Shown here piece after piece: positions 28,584 through 35,204 of a stretch of 64,000 bases of DNA (positions are counted from its first letter, which is position 1; every line of letters begins with the position of its first letter). The position numbers were made by a program, and so were the translations under genes. Source of the stretch: Microbispora sp. H11081 (GTDB lineage Bacteria; Actinomycetota; Actinomycetes; Streptosporangiales; Streptosporangiaceae); assembly GCF_012999535.1 (NCBI RefSeq), contig NZ_JABBWV010000001.1, positions 868,001 to 932,000 of the forward strand. Direction: 5' to 3'. The notes under the pieces are model-generated. The model had not been told where the DNA came from. It did not search any database and was given only the letters and a program-made list of their open reading frames with translations.

Positions 28584-29012
28584 ATGCTCATCGGGACGAT
28601 CTTGCAGAGTAAGGGAACAGGCGTGGCGACCGTTCCTCCGCACGCCACGGTGTCCGAGCTCCTCGCCCGGCTGGCCGAGCTCAACATCGGCGCGGTCGTG
28701 GTCTCGGAGGACGGTCTGTCCATCGCGGGCATCGTGTCGGAACGCGACGTCGTGCGGCGGCTGCACGAGGAAGGCGCCGCGCTGCTCGCCATGCCCGTCT
28801 CGTCGATCATGACGGCGGATGTGCGCACCTGCGGCCCCGACGCCAACGTCGACGACCTGCGCCGCACCATGACCAACCACCGCATCAGGCACGTGCCGGT
28901 GGTCCGTGACGGCCGCCTGGCCGGCATCGTCAGCATCGGCGACGTCGTCAAGACCTCCATCCAGGAACTGGAGAGCGAGAAGGAGGCCCTGGTCGGCTAC
29001 ATCAACGGCTGA
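28584..29012 (+). CDS. CBS-domain pair protein
   Basis: This is a 142-residue protein of two tandem CBS domains (Bateman module). Residues ~1-62 run from MLIGTILQSKGTGVATVPP to GIVSERDVVRRLHEEG, and ~70-130 from VSSIMTADVRTCGPDANVDD to AGIVSIGDVVKTS. Such stand-alone modules bind adenosine nucleotides and regulate partners. ATG 28584 is preferred; GTG 28578 two codons earlier is closer to GAGAGG and is possible. The gene is divergent from pepP and 87 bases upstream of the smr gene. Confidence 0.88.
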   Translation: MLIGTILQSKGTGVATVPPHATVSELLARLAELNIGAVVVSEDGLSIAGIVSERDVVRRLHEEGAALLAMPVSSIMTADVRTCGPDANVDDLRRTMTNHRIRHVPVVRDGRLAGIVSIGDVVKTSIQELESEKEALVGYING

Positions 29013-29086
29013 CGGGAGCGCCGACGCGGGCGCGGCCACCGCCGTGCCCCGCTCTGTGCGGCCTGTGTTCACGGCGGGCGGCGATT

Positions 29087-29092
29087 TAGACT
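29087..29092 (+). promoter_or_regulatory. Predicted leaderless promoter -10 of smr
   Basis: TAGACT is a good -10 hexamer ending seven bases before the GTG start at 29100, so transcription would begin on the start codon itself. No ribosome site is present, consistent with a leaderless message. Confidence 0.5.
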
Positions 29093-29099
29093 CGCTGAC

Positions 29100-29354
29100 G
29101 TGAAGCTGAAGCTGGACCTCCACGACATCTACAACAAGGGCAGCGAGATCGACAAGGCGCTGCACGGCATCATCCAGGAGGCCGTACGCAAGAAGGCGAC
29201 GCAGGTGGAGATCATCCCTGGCAAGGGGTCCGGCCAGCTCAAGAAGAAGGTGCTGCGCTTCCTCGAACAGAAGGAGATCAAGGCGCTCTACCACCGGATC
29301 GACAAGGACTCCAAGAACCACGGCCGTCTGTTCGTCTACTTCCAGTGGAAGTAA
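29100..29354 (+). CDS. Small Smr-domain protein
   Basis: This 84-residue protein is an isolated Smr (small MutS-related) domain, as found at the C-terminus of MutS2. Its motifs are KLDLHDIYNKG (LDLH), VEIIPGKGSGQLKKKVLRFL (GxGxG-like loop) and HGRLFVYFQWK at the end. Smr domains nick or bind branched DNA or RNA. In many actinomycetes such a tiny gene stands alone. The TAA stop lies within the 29339-29369 direct repeat, showing that the 3' end of this gene is the chromosomal target of the adjacent island and is restored intact by it. Confidence 0.85.
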   Translation: MKLKLDLHDIYNKGSEIDKALHGIIQEAVRKKATQVEIIPGKGSGQLKKKVLRFLEQKEIKALYHRIDKDSKNHGRLFVYFQWK

Positions 29355-29369
29355 GGGCACCGCGCGTCT
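29339..29369 (+). repeat. att-like direct repeat A (smr 3' end)
   Basis: This is the left copy, containing the last codons and stop of smr. The core CTTCCAGTGGAAG is itself a 13-base palindrome (CTTCCA-G-TGGAAG). The copy is identical over 31 bases to copy C, and over the 22-base core to copy B. Confidence 0.85.
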
Positions 29370-29382
29370 ACCAGGGTAAACG

Positions 29383-29592
29383 TCATATTGATCTTCCCGA
29401 GGGCACAACCAGGGCACTCGGCTCGGTTTGCTCTTGAGTGAAGAACGCGTCCATGGCCTTACGCGCCCGGTCGGCTGCGTTCGGCATGAGGTGGGTGTAC
29501 GTCCGGAGCGTGAAACCAGGGTCGGAGTGACCTAGATACTCGGCGCGGTTCAAGTAAGACAGGACCGACGTCCGACACTCCGCCGGGCAGGA
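29383..29592 (-). pseudogene. Tyrosine integrase, C-terminal relic
   Basis: Reading the minus strand, an open frame ends at a TGA (29383-29385) and encodes EYLGHSDPGFTLRTYTHLMP followed by NAADRARKAMDAFF. This is the unmistakable C-terminal part of an actinophage-type tyrosine recombinase: the LGH histidine and the TYTH tyrosine nucleophile are both present. About 20 residues upstream the frame loses similarity and meets a stop at 29593-29595, so the Arg-Lys-HxxR part and the N-terminus are gone. Its position beside repeat A matches an integrase next to its attachment site. No start codon is available, so it should be inactive. Confidence 0.85.
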
Positions 29593-29747
29593 TCAGTTCG
29601 CGCCGGGGAGTGCCGCTCTGCCGCAGTCTTGGCTCAAGCTATCGATCGGTGTTCGGTCTCGGTGCCCGCGTGACAGATCCGGCTCGGGAGGTGGGCGACA
29701 CTCCGACTAGATGACCTATCGTCCTTCTTTCCCAGATGGAGATGATC

Positions 29748-30320
29748 GTGACGGAAGATGAGGTGGAGTCGCTCACCACTGCGTGGCGCGCGCGGTGGGG
29801 GAGAAACCCGATCGCCTATCAACTCCGCGGCTGGAATGCCGACCGCTGGGTCCGCTTCCACAGTCTTCCGGAGTCCAAGCGGTATGCCGAGACGGAAGAC
29901 GAGTACCAGATCATCCTTGATCGTCATCACCGGGTGCTCACCGAGCTCGGGGCAGCAGAGGAGGGCCTCTATGTGATCGCCGTCTACTTCGAGGACGAGC
30001 AGGGGAGAATCTCATCCGATCCGCGTCATCCGGACGCCGTCCCATGGCTGACGATCGAGCCTGGCGACGACTCGCCATTCGAGGTCGCAGCGAGCCTCTA
30101 TGTCAGCATGACCTCCTTCGACCGGCAGACCTTGGATCCGCTGCTGCGGGGCGCGGCCGACGAGGAACTGATCGACGTGATCATCGCTTCTTTGCATCTC
30201 CGGTGGCTCTACCACCCCTACGACGGCGGAGCCGACGTCATCGCGCCCACCGCCCACGACCGTGACGTCTTGAAGAACCGCCACGCAGACTGGCTGTCTA
30301 CGCACCCAGCCGGACTGTAG
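29748..30320 (+). CDS. DUF3885-like protein (island cargo)
   Basis: This is a ~190-residue soluble protein. It shows the pattern I associate with DUF3885: WGRNPIAYQLRGWNADRWVRFHS near the start, EYQIILDRHHRVLTELG, and RWLYHPYDGGADVIAPT close to the end. Function is unknown to me; the family is mostly encoded in variable regions. Three starts lie close together (ATG 29736, ATG 29742, GTG 29748); GTG 29748 has GGAG six bases before it and is chosen. Base composition is lower in GC than the flanks. The nearest genes are the integrase relic and, 660 bases on, the opposing HTH/repeat protein. Confidence 0.68.
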   Translation: MTEDEVESLTTAWRARWGRNPIAYQLRGWNADRWVRFHSLPESKRYAETEDEYQIILDRHHRVLTELGAAEEGLYVIAVYFEDEQGRISSDPRHPDAVPWLTIEPGDDSPFEVAASLYVSMTSFDRQTLDPLLRGAADEELIDVIIASLHLRWLYHPYDGGADVIAPTAHDRDVLKNRHADWLSTHPAGL

Positions 30321-30977
30321 AGGCAGGCAAGCTGCGCTCGCATTCACGATCCCGCAGCACCTCAGCACGCCTGGTGTGATCATCGCAGCCAAGCTGTCGT
30401 TCGGCCCTGTGAGAAGTTTCTGTACGTCTTCAAGGCGGCCCGAAGCCGGGCCGCACGCGCCGCCGTCACGGCAACGCCGCCGCCTCCCGCTGGCGCTCCC
30501 GGCGGCCGGCTAAGAGCACCGCCGGACGGCTGGCGCGGACGAGTCGAGGCGGGCCGCCGCGCGACAGTACAGGTCTGATCATGAGCGGCGGGCTGAGCTG
30601 GAACAGCCGCCAAGTGCCGCGCAGCGCGTGGTGGCGCCTCCGGCGGGGGGCGCTCCGGCTCCGGGATGGCCTCGAACGCACGTGCGGGTTGTGGGGTGGC
30701 TGAGGTGGGAGCCATCCCGCCCGCCATCGACCCCAGGCAAGCCCAGCAGCCCGCCTCCTCCGCCGCAAGCCCGGCTGTGACCGTTGGCATCCGACGACCG
30801 TGGAAGGTGCCCAGGCGAAGGGACACGTCAAGCCGGGCTTGCACCTCCGTCGCCGGCCCGCTGCCGCTCCGCGGTGGGGTCGACGGCAGACGGGATGGGC
30901 AAATGAGTGGTGCCGGACATCCGACGCGGGCCGATCCCCCCTGCCTAGTAGTACGGGTCGAGCTGCCCCCCAGTCAC
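30321..30977. other. 657-base stretch without a recognisable gene
   Basis: Short open frames exist on both strands, but their translations are low-complexity Arg/Pro/Ala-rich and none resembles a protein family. A perfect hairpin GCGGCCCG-AAGC-CGGGCCGC lies at 30435-30454 and may end transcription from the DUF3885-like gene. The rest could be decayed element sequence; nothing further is supported. Confidence 0.5.
30435..30454 (+). terminator. Candidate terminator hairpin
   Basis: An eight-base perfect stem (30435-30442 / 30447-30454) with loop AAGC lies 115 bases past the DUF3885-like stop. No T run follows. Confidence 0.35.
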
Positions 30978-32618
30978 TCAGGCGTCGAGGGCTGCGCGGC
31001 CCGAACCTGGACCCTTAGCTAGTGCAAGCCGCTCGGCCAGCACTTTAGCTGGCGCGCCAGCCCCCAATATTTGCATAATCTGCACCAGATCGCTTACGCC
31101 CTGCTCGTGGCGAACAGGCACGGCTCTTGAGGCACGTTCAGCTAGTGCCGCCACCTGCTCATCGGCTCCTGCCCAATTCAAATCACGCAACAATTCGGCG
31201 ACACTACGGGGGCTAATTACGTCGACGTCAGCGGCGATACTTTCAGCCATGGCCATGATCTGCGCCTTAGCTCCTATTTGTCGCAGGATATACACTAGCT
31301 TGACCATGACGTGCAGAAAGCTGACAGGGAGGTCGGGAACCTTCTTAATCACCATATCGATCTGTTCCTTCGCTCCCACCTTCTGAAGCGCCTCCAGCAC
31401 CTCGACCGCTTCAGAGACGTCACGCAAAGGGAGATCAGGGATGCGCTTAACTACCGTCGCGATTTGCTCCTTAGCTCCTACCCGGCGAAGAGCATTCAGC
31501 ATCCTAACTATCCCGTACCAGTGGTCAAGGGGGAACTCGGGTAGCTGTTTAGTCAGTATCGCGATTTGTTCCTGCGCTCCTACCCTACGAAGAGCGTCGA
31601 GCAGCTCAACTGCGCCGCTATGATCTTTCAGGTTGGGATAGAGGTCGGGGATACGCTCAACTAATACAGCAATCTGTTCCTTGGCCTCGGCACGCCTAAG
31701 GACATCTAGCAGCTTGGCCATGGTGTATGGGCTGCGAAGAGAGAGATCAGGAACACGCTCGGCCAATACCGTGATTTGCTCCTTAGCTCCTACCCTGCGA
31801 AGAGCGTCCAACAGTCCGGCAACGTCGTACGGGTCTCTTAGATCGAGAGGAAGGTCGGGGATGCGTTCAACCAACATCGCGATCTGCCCCTCGGCTCCGG
31901 CCCGCCGCAAAGAGTCCAACAGGCCGGCCACAGCTCTTGTGTCCTCGGGATTGATATCAGCGCCGAACTGTTCCTGAGCCGGTTGCTGCGTCTCCAACTG
32001 ATCAAGGAGTTCTTCGAGTACCTGCACACGCTGTTCTGCTTGGCGAACCCGATCTCGAGCTAGTTCAAGTTGCTGGGTCAGATAGATGATTTCTTGCTCG
32101 TGTCGAACGCGGTCCTCATCCCAAGCGGCGCGGAGACGTTCGGCCTCACTTAGCAAATCCTGTAACACGCGAGTGCGTTCTGTCAGCTCTTGTTCGAGGG
32201 TCTGAGCGTAGCGCTCGGCCTCCTTCCAGCTAGTGACAGCTATCTCCAGTTGGTCACTGACTTTTCGTACTCGGTACTCATGCGGATGAGCAACCTTGAG
32301 AGCAGCCATCTGCAAGTTAACCAGGTGTGCGCGAACCTCATCAGTAACGGGAGTGCCAGCACTTACGCGTAGGGCCATAATTTGATCAAGAAACCACCGG
32401 TCGGCGGGCACACGTTTGCCGTTCAAGTACCGCGACACAGTGCCCTTATCGATGGGATGAAGCCGACAGAACAGGCTGATCGACATGCCTAGGGCGACGA
32501 ACTGAGCCCGTAGCTCTGCCGCCCAGGCCATTACCTCTGGGCTGAGCTCCGGGCTCAATGGTGCCAACTCGACTGGACGACGGACGATCTCACTCACCTG
32601 CCCATCATCACCGTCCAT
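30978..32618 (-). CDS. HTH / coiled-coil / nine-repeat helical protein (island cargo)
   Basis: This is a 546-residue protein I cannot name. Residues ~33-80 are a Cro/C1-type HTH (SISLFCRLHPIDKGTVSRYL followed by NGKRVPADRWFLDQIMAL). Residues ~118-215 are a long Glu/Arg/Gln-rich coiled coil. Residues ~229-535 are nine tandem ~35-residue helical repeats (starts near 229, 265, 300, 335, 370, 404, 437, 472, 507) of the form (A)VAxLLDALRRVGAKEQIAxLVERIPDLPL, which should stack as a solenoid. ATG 32618 has GGAAAG upstream; the longer frame is a shadow. GC is clearly below the window norm. The layout suggests a DNA-binding regulator with a large protein- or ligand-sensing scaffold. It is divergent from a two-helix membrane protein. 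Confidence 0.75.
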   Translation of the reverse strand: MDGDDGQVSEIVRRPVELAPLSPELSPEVMAWAAELRAQFVALGMSISLFCRLHPIDKGTVSRYLNGKRVPADRWFLDQIMALRVSAGTPVTDEVRAHLVNLQMAALKVAHPHEYRVRKVSDQLEIAVTSWKEAERYAQTLEQELTERTRVLQDLLSEAERLRAAWDEDRVRHEQEIIYLTQQLELARDRVRQAEQRVQVLEELLDQLETQQPAQEQFGADINPEDTRAVAGLLDSLRRAGAEGQIAMLVERIPDLPLDLRDPYDVAGLLDALRRVGAKEQITVLAERVPDLSLRSPYTMAKLLDVLRRAEAKEQIAVLVERIPDLYPNLKDHSGAVELLDALRRVGAQEQIAILTKQLPEFPLDHWYGIVRMLNALRRVGAKEQIATVVKRIPDLPLRDVSEAVEVLEALQKVGAKEQIDMVIKKVPDLPVSFLHVMVKLVYILRQIGAKAQIMAMAESIAADVDVISPRSVAELLRDLNWAGADEQVAALAERASRAVPVRHEQGVSDLVQIMQILGAGAPAKVLAERLALAKGPGSGRAALDA

Positions 32619-32667
32619 GGCAGCTTTCCGCGAGGAACCGCAGCCCTTACGAGCGTTGCCAAATGTC

Positions 32668-32694
32668 TGCAACCCCCCACCTGTGGTCGTTGCA
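32668..32694. promoter_or_regulatory. Inverted repeat between the HTH-repeat gene and the small membrane gene
   Basis: TGCAAC (32668-32673) and GTTGCA (32689-32694) are inverted repeats. GCAACCCCC also occurs twice as a direct repeat in the same 60 bases. The site lies in the 173-base divergent promoter region and is a plausible operator for the HTH protein. Confidence 0.4.
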
Positions 32695-32791
32695 GTGCGG
32701 CGCAACCCCCTCGGGTTCTGGCTTTGTAGTACCGAGCAATCGCGCCTCGCCTCGCGACCGCGTGGCGATACCGGCATGAGAGAGGAATCCT

Positions 32792-33010
32792 GTGTCCCGC
32801 CCGGTTCACTCAACCTCCCCCCTTCTGACCGTTCGAGCTGCCTTGATCCTGGGGTTGTCCCTGATCTTCGGTGCCGTCGCCGGCGCCCTCACTTACTGGG
32901 CCACCCGCTCGGCCCCCGGGGCGATCCTGGGCGCTGGCGCTGCTACCGCTGGCGCAATCGGGCTGCTGAACCAGATCATCAGCAGCACGGTTGAGGACAA
33001 CGCCGACTAA
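32792..33010 (+). CDS. Small two-helix membrane protein (island cargo)
   Basis: This is a 72-residue protein with two hydrophobic helices (LLTVRAALILGLSLIFGAVA and, after TYWATRSAP, GAILGAGAATAGAIGLLNQI) and a short acidic tail SSTVEDNAD. No family is recognised. GTG 32792 has a strong ribosome site GAGAGGAA at 32780-32787. It is divergent from the HTH/coiled-coil/repeat protein and 193 bases before repeat B. Pairing of a sensing regulator with a small membrane hairpin protein is seen in toxin and defence loci, but here that role is only a hypothesis. Confidence 0.65.
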   Translation: MSRPVHSTSPLLTVRAALILGLSLIFGAVAGALTYWATRSAPGAILGAGAATAGAIGLLNQIISSTVEDNAD

Positions 33011-33174
33011 TATCTCTAGATCATGCCGGTCCTCCGTGAAGCTCAATCAAGGTCGTCCGAAGCGAACTGGGCGATGGCCGAGGGCACAACGAGGGCACAT
33101 GACATCAAGATCAGCCGTGAAACGTCGAGAACCACCGAGACAACCCTTGCAGGTCATCGAGGTGGTTCTCAGAC

Positions 33175-33459
33175 TTACTGCAGGCCAGGACGGCGGCCGA
33201 TCACTTCCAGTGGAAGTAAGGGCACTGCACGTCTACCAGGCCAAACGTCCTGTGAGGTGACGTGCGTTCCGCGTCGGCCGATCGACATCCGCTTCTCTGC
33301 GGTGGCGCTCTCCGGCATGGTCAACGCAACGTTGATCTTGACGCCCTGCTTCTCGGTCACGCCATGGGCGGTGTATTCGTACTCCACGACCTCGGTGGCC
33401 ACGCGCAAGCTCCGCTCCATGCCGAGCGGCGATTCTGGCGGACCATCCACCGCGTTCAT
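33175..33459 (-). CDS. Hypothetical protein or fragment reading across repeat B
   Basis: This is an open frame of 94 residues starting MNAVDGPPESPLGMERSLRV, with a protein-like middle (EVVEYEYTAHGVTEKQGVKI). Its C-terminal 25 residues are simply the translation of repeat B, so the natural C-terminus has probably been replaced by the insertion. There is no clear ribosome site, and its start is 13 bases from the divergent VOC gene. It may be a remnant of another element gene. Confidence 0.3.
   Translation of the reverse strand: MNAVDGPPESPLGMERSLRVATEVVEYEYTAHGVTEKQGVKINVALTMPESATAEKRMSIGRRGTHVTSQDVWPGRRAVPLLPLEVIGRRPGLQ
33204..33249 (+). repeat. att-like direct repeat B
   Basis: This is the internal copy. 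The first 22 bases equal copies A and C, then two substitutions separate it from A. Similarity to A continues through GTCTACCAGG and AAACGTC, i.e. further than for C. It marks the junction of two insertion units. Confidence 0.8.
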
Positions 33460-33472
33460 AGGATCGACTTTC

Positions 33473-33883
33473 ATGGAACCGATACGGACCGTGGTCGTGT
33501 TCGACGCTGCTGACCTGCACGCCGAAAGTGCGTTCTGGGCAGGGATGCTAGGTGGGCATGCCTTTGAGGACGAGACGTTCCACAGCGTCATCGACGCGGC
33601 CGGTGAGTGGCGCATCGGCGTCCAGCTCGCGCCGAAGCATGTTCCTCCCGACTGGCCGGACGGCGCGCCTCAGCAGGTACACATGGACCTCCACGTTGAG
33701 GACCCCAGGCCGGCGCACGAACAGGCGATGAAGCTCGGTGCCCGATTGCTTCGAGCCGGTGATCTGGAAAGCGACGAGGGGCACCAGGTGTACGCCGACC
33801 CAGCCGGCCACCCGTTCTGCATCGGCTGGGGTCAACCGTCCCGAGAGGCGCTGGCAACGTTTGTCCGCGAGAGGTTGGGATAG
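33473..33883 (+). CDS. VOC-family (glyoxalase-like) protein
   Basis: This is a 136-residue single VOC domain. Its features are IRTVVVFDAADLHAESAFWAGML at the start, RIGVQLAPKHVPPDWPDG, QVHMDLHVEDPRPAHEQAM and the final DPAGHPFCIGWGQ. It matches the Glyoxalase_6-like group common in actinomycetes, some members of which are metal-dependent enzymes and others bind small molecules; the substrate is not deducible. ATG 33473 has AGGATCG upstream. It occupies the second, ~0.7-kb unit of the island, between repeats B and C. Confidence 0.78.
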   Translation: MEPIRTVVVFDAADLHAESAFWAGMLGGHAFEDETFHSVIDAAGEWRIGVQLAPKHVPPDWPDGAPQQVHMDLHVEDPRPAHEQAMKLGARLLRAGDLESDEGHQVYADPAGHPFCIGWGQPSREALATFVRERLG

Positions 33884-33912
33884 GCGAACCTCGCCTCAGC
33901 GGCGCTCAATCG

Positions 33913-33943
33913 CTTCCAGTGGAAGTAAGGGCACCGCGCGTCT
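33913..33943 (+). repeat. att-like direct repeat C (right end)
   Basis: This is identical over 31 bases to copy A, then a one-base deletion (TCTCCAGG versus TCTACCAGG) ends the similarity. It marks the right boundary of the island. Confidence 0.85.
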
Positions 33944-34019
33944 CCAGGCGCCTCATTCAGGCGGCTCGCAAAGCGTGAGGTCCGGCAGGCCCAGGACCCG
34001 AAGGGGTACCGGGGGCACT

Positions 34020-34247
34020 TCATTCACCAGCAGTGGGTCGGCAGACGGGCTCCTCGCCAGGCTCGGCGCCGTCGCAATAGTCAGCCGGATCGCCGGAGCG
34101 AGCATGGGCCCGCAGCGATGAGATAAGCCCGTGCCCGTAGATCATCAGCGAGTCCACCCTGCGCCACCCTTCGCATTGGGGATCACAACTACCCCAGCCG
34201 ATCGTAATCACACAAACACAATCTGTCACCAGTGCATGTGTTCGCAT
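34020..34247 (-). CDS. Small hypothetical protein
   Basis: This 75-residue open frame contains the segment CDPQCEGWRRVDSLMIYGHG followed by LISSLRAHARSGDPADYCDG. It looks protein-like (Cys pair, amphipathic helix) and has lower GC than its surroundings. I do not recognise it. The start could be ATG 34247 or a later GTG. It lies just outside the right end of the island and could be a remnant of older insertions. Confidence 0.35.
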   Translation of the reverse strand: MRTHALVTDCVCVITIGWGSCDPQCEGWRRVDSLMIYGHGLISSLRAHARSGDPADYCDGAEPGEEPVCRPTAGE

Positions 34248-34341
34248 CGTTCGGTCAGTAGGAGCAGCGGTGATGGTGGGATTGTGCGCGGGAATCCCGG
34301 CGCTGGTCGGCCCGGCCGTTCGACCGGCGTGCTGGGGAGGG

Positions 34342-34977
34342 TCACCGGGCGGGGGTCAGCCGGGACGACCACGCGCGGGCCTCCTCCTCGGAGAGCACGC
34401 GGTCGAGGGTGATCGACGGTCGCATCATCGGAAAGGTACGGCCGATGTTCCACGTCCGGCGGCACGACGGCCTGTCGAGGACCACCACACGATGCCCGTC
34501 GAGGAGCGGGATCTCGGCGGGGCGCCCGGCGCTGCGGATCAGCTCGCCCGTCGCGTCGCGTACGTCGAACCGATCCACGATCGGCCCCGCCTCGGGCTGG
34601 ACAGGCCCGTCCGTGGCGGCCTCGGCCCACGAGGGATGGGGGATGGTCACCGGCACGTGCTCGCTGAGGATGTGCGACAGCAGCGTGGAGAGCTGGAAGT
34701 TGTCCCCGATGCCACCGATGGTCAGTGCGTACGCGCGCCCGGTCGGCCGGTGCAGGACGATCAGCGGCTCGTCGTCGAGTACCGCCAGGAGCCTCCGCAG
34801 GCACCACAGGTCGGGGCGGTCATTCTCCACCGCGGCGACCGCCGCGGTGAGACGCGGACGCCGGGAGAGGTCCGCGCGGATGGCCGCCGACCGCTGGAGC
34901 AGGGTGGTCGCGGCGGTGCTCCAGTCGTCGGCGGTCGACCAGCCGGCGGACAGATCGACGGCGCGGGGAAAAGGCAG
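34342..34977 (-). CDS. Conserved-looking actinobacterial protein with unresolved 5' end
   Basis: The C-terminal ~200 residues look like a genuine protein: RPDLWCLRRLLAVLDDEPLI, TIGGIGDNFQLSTLLSHILS, PAEIPLLDGHRVVVLDRPSC and RTWNIGRTFPMMRPSITLDR. No family name can be given. Upstream of about 34977 the frame becomes low-complexity, and between there and the end of the MBL gene (35205) there is no in-frame ATG, GTG or TTG. Either the start is an internal GTG around 34820, a CTG is used, or the gene has lost its 5' end. The only standard upstream start (GTG 35280) lies inside the MBL gene in another frame and is not credible. Confidence 0.5.
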   Translation of the reverse strand: MPFPRAVDLSAGWSTADDWSTAATTLLQRSAAIRADLSRRPRLTAAVAAVENDRPDLWCLRRLLAVLDDEPLIVLHRPTGRAYALTIGGIGDNFQLSTLLSHILSEHVPVTIPHPSWAEAATDGPVQPEAGPIVDRFDVRDATGELIRSAGRPAEIPLLDGHRVVVLDRPSCRRTWNIGRTFPMMRPSITLDRVLSEEEARAWSSRLTPAR

Positions 34978-35204
34978 GCGGCGGCCGAGCCGGAGCCGTC
35001 CGAGGAGGCCGAGGGGGCCTAGAGCACGCGGCAGGCCGGCCTGACCACGGGCGCGGTAATCGGTGTGGTGAACCGGCTCCGACGGGCGGGGTGCGCGCGC
35101 CGCCGACCCGACCCCGCCGACCCGACCCCGCAGACCGCCGCAGCGTCCGTCTACGAGCAGCCGGGCCTCGCGCCGATCCGCCGGGCCCGCGTGCGGAAAC
35201 AGGC

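Larger units (their letters stand above)
29339..33943. mobile_element. Integrated genomic island at the smr 3' end
   Basis: The segment is bounded by direct repeats of the smr 3' end (29339-29369 and 33913-33943, identical over 31 bases), with a third copy inside (33204-33225 core). A decayed tyrosine-integrase C-terminus lies just inside the left repeat. The interior genes have visibly lower GC than the rest of the window. The internal repeat splits it into a ~3.9-kb unit and a ~0.7-kb unit, suggesting two successive or tandem insertions. No transfer or replication genes remain, so it is probably immobile now. Confidence 0.8.

Noticed and set aside
30380-30844. Minus-strand open frame in the island gap
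   Set aside because: Its translation is Pro/Ala/Arg-rich with no recognisable domain, no ribosome site, and composition typical of a shadow frame.
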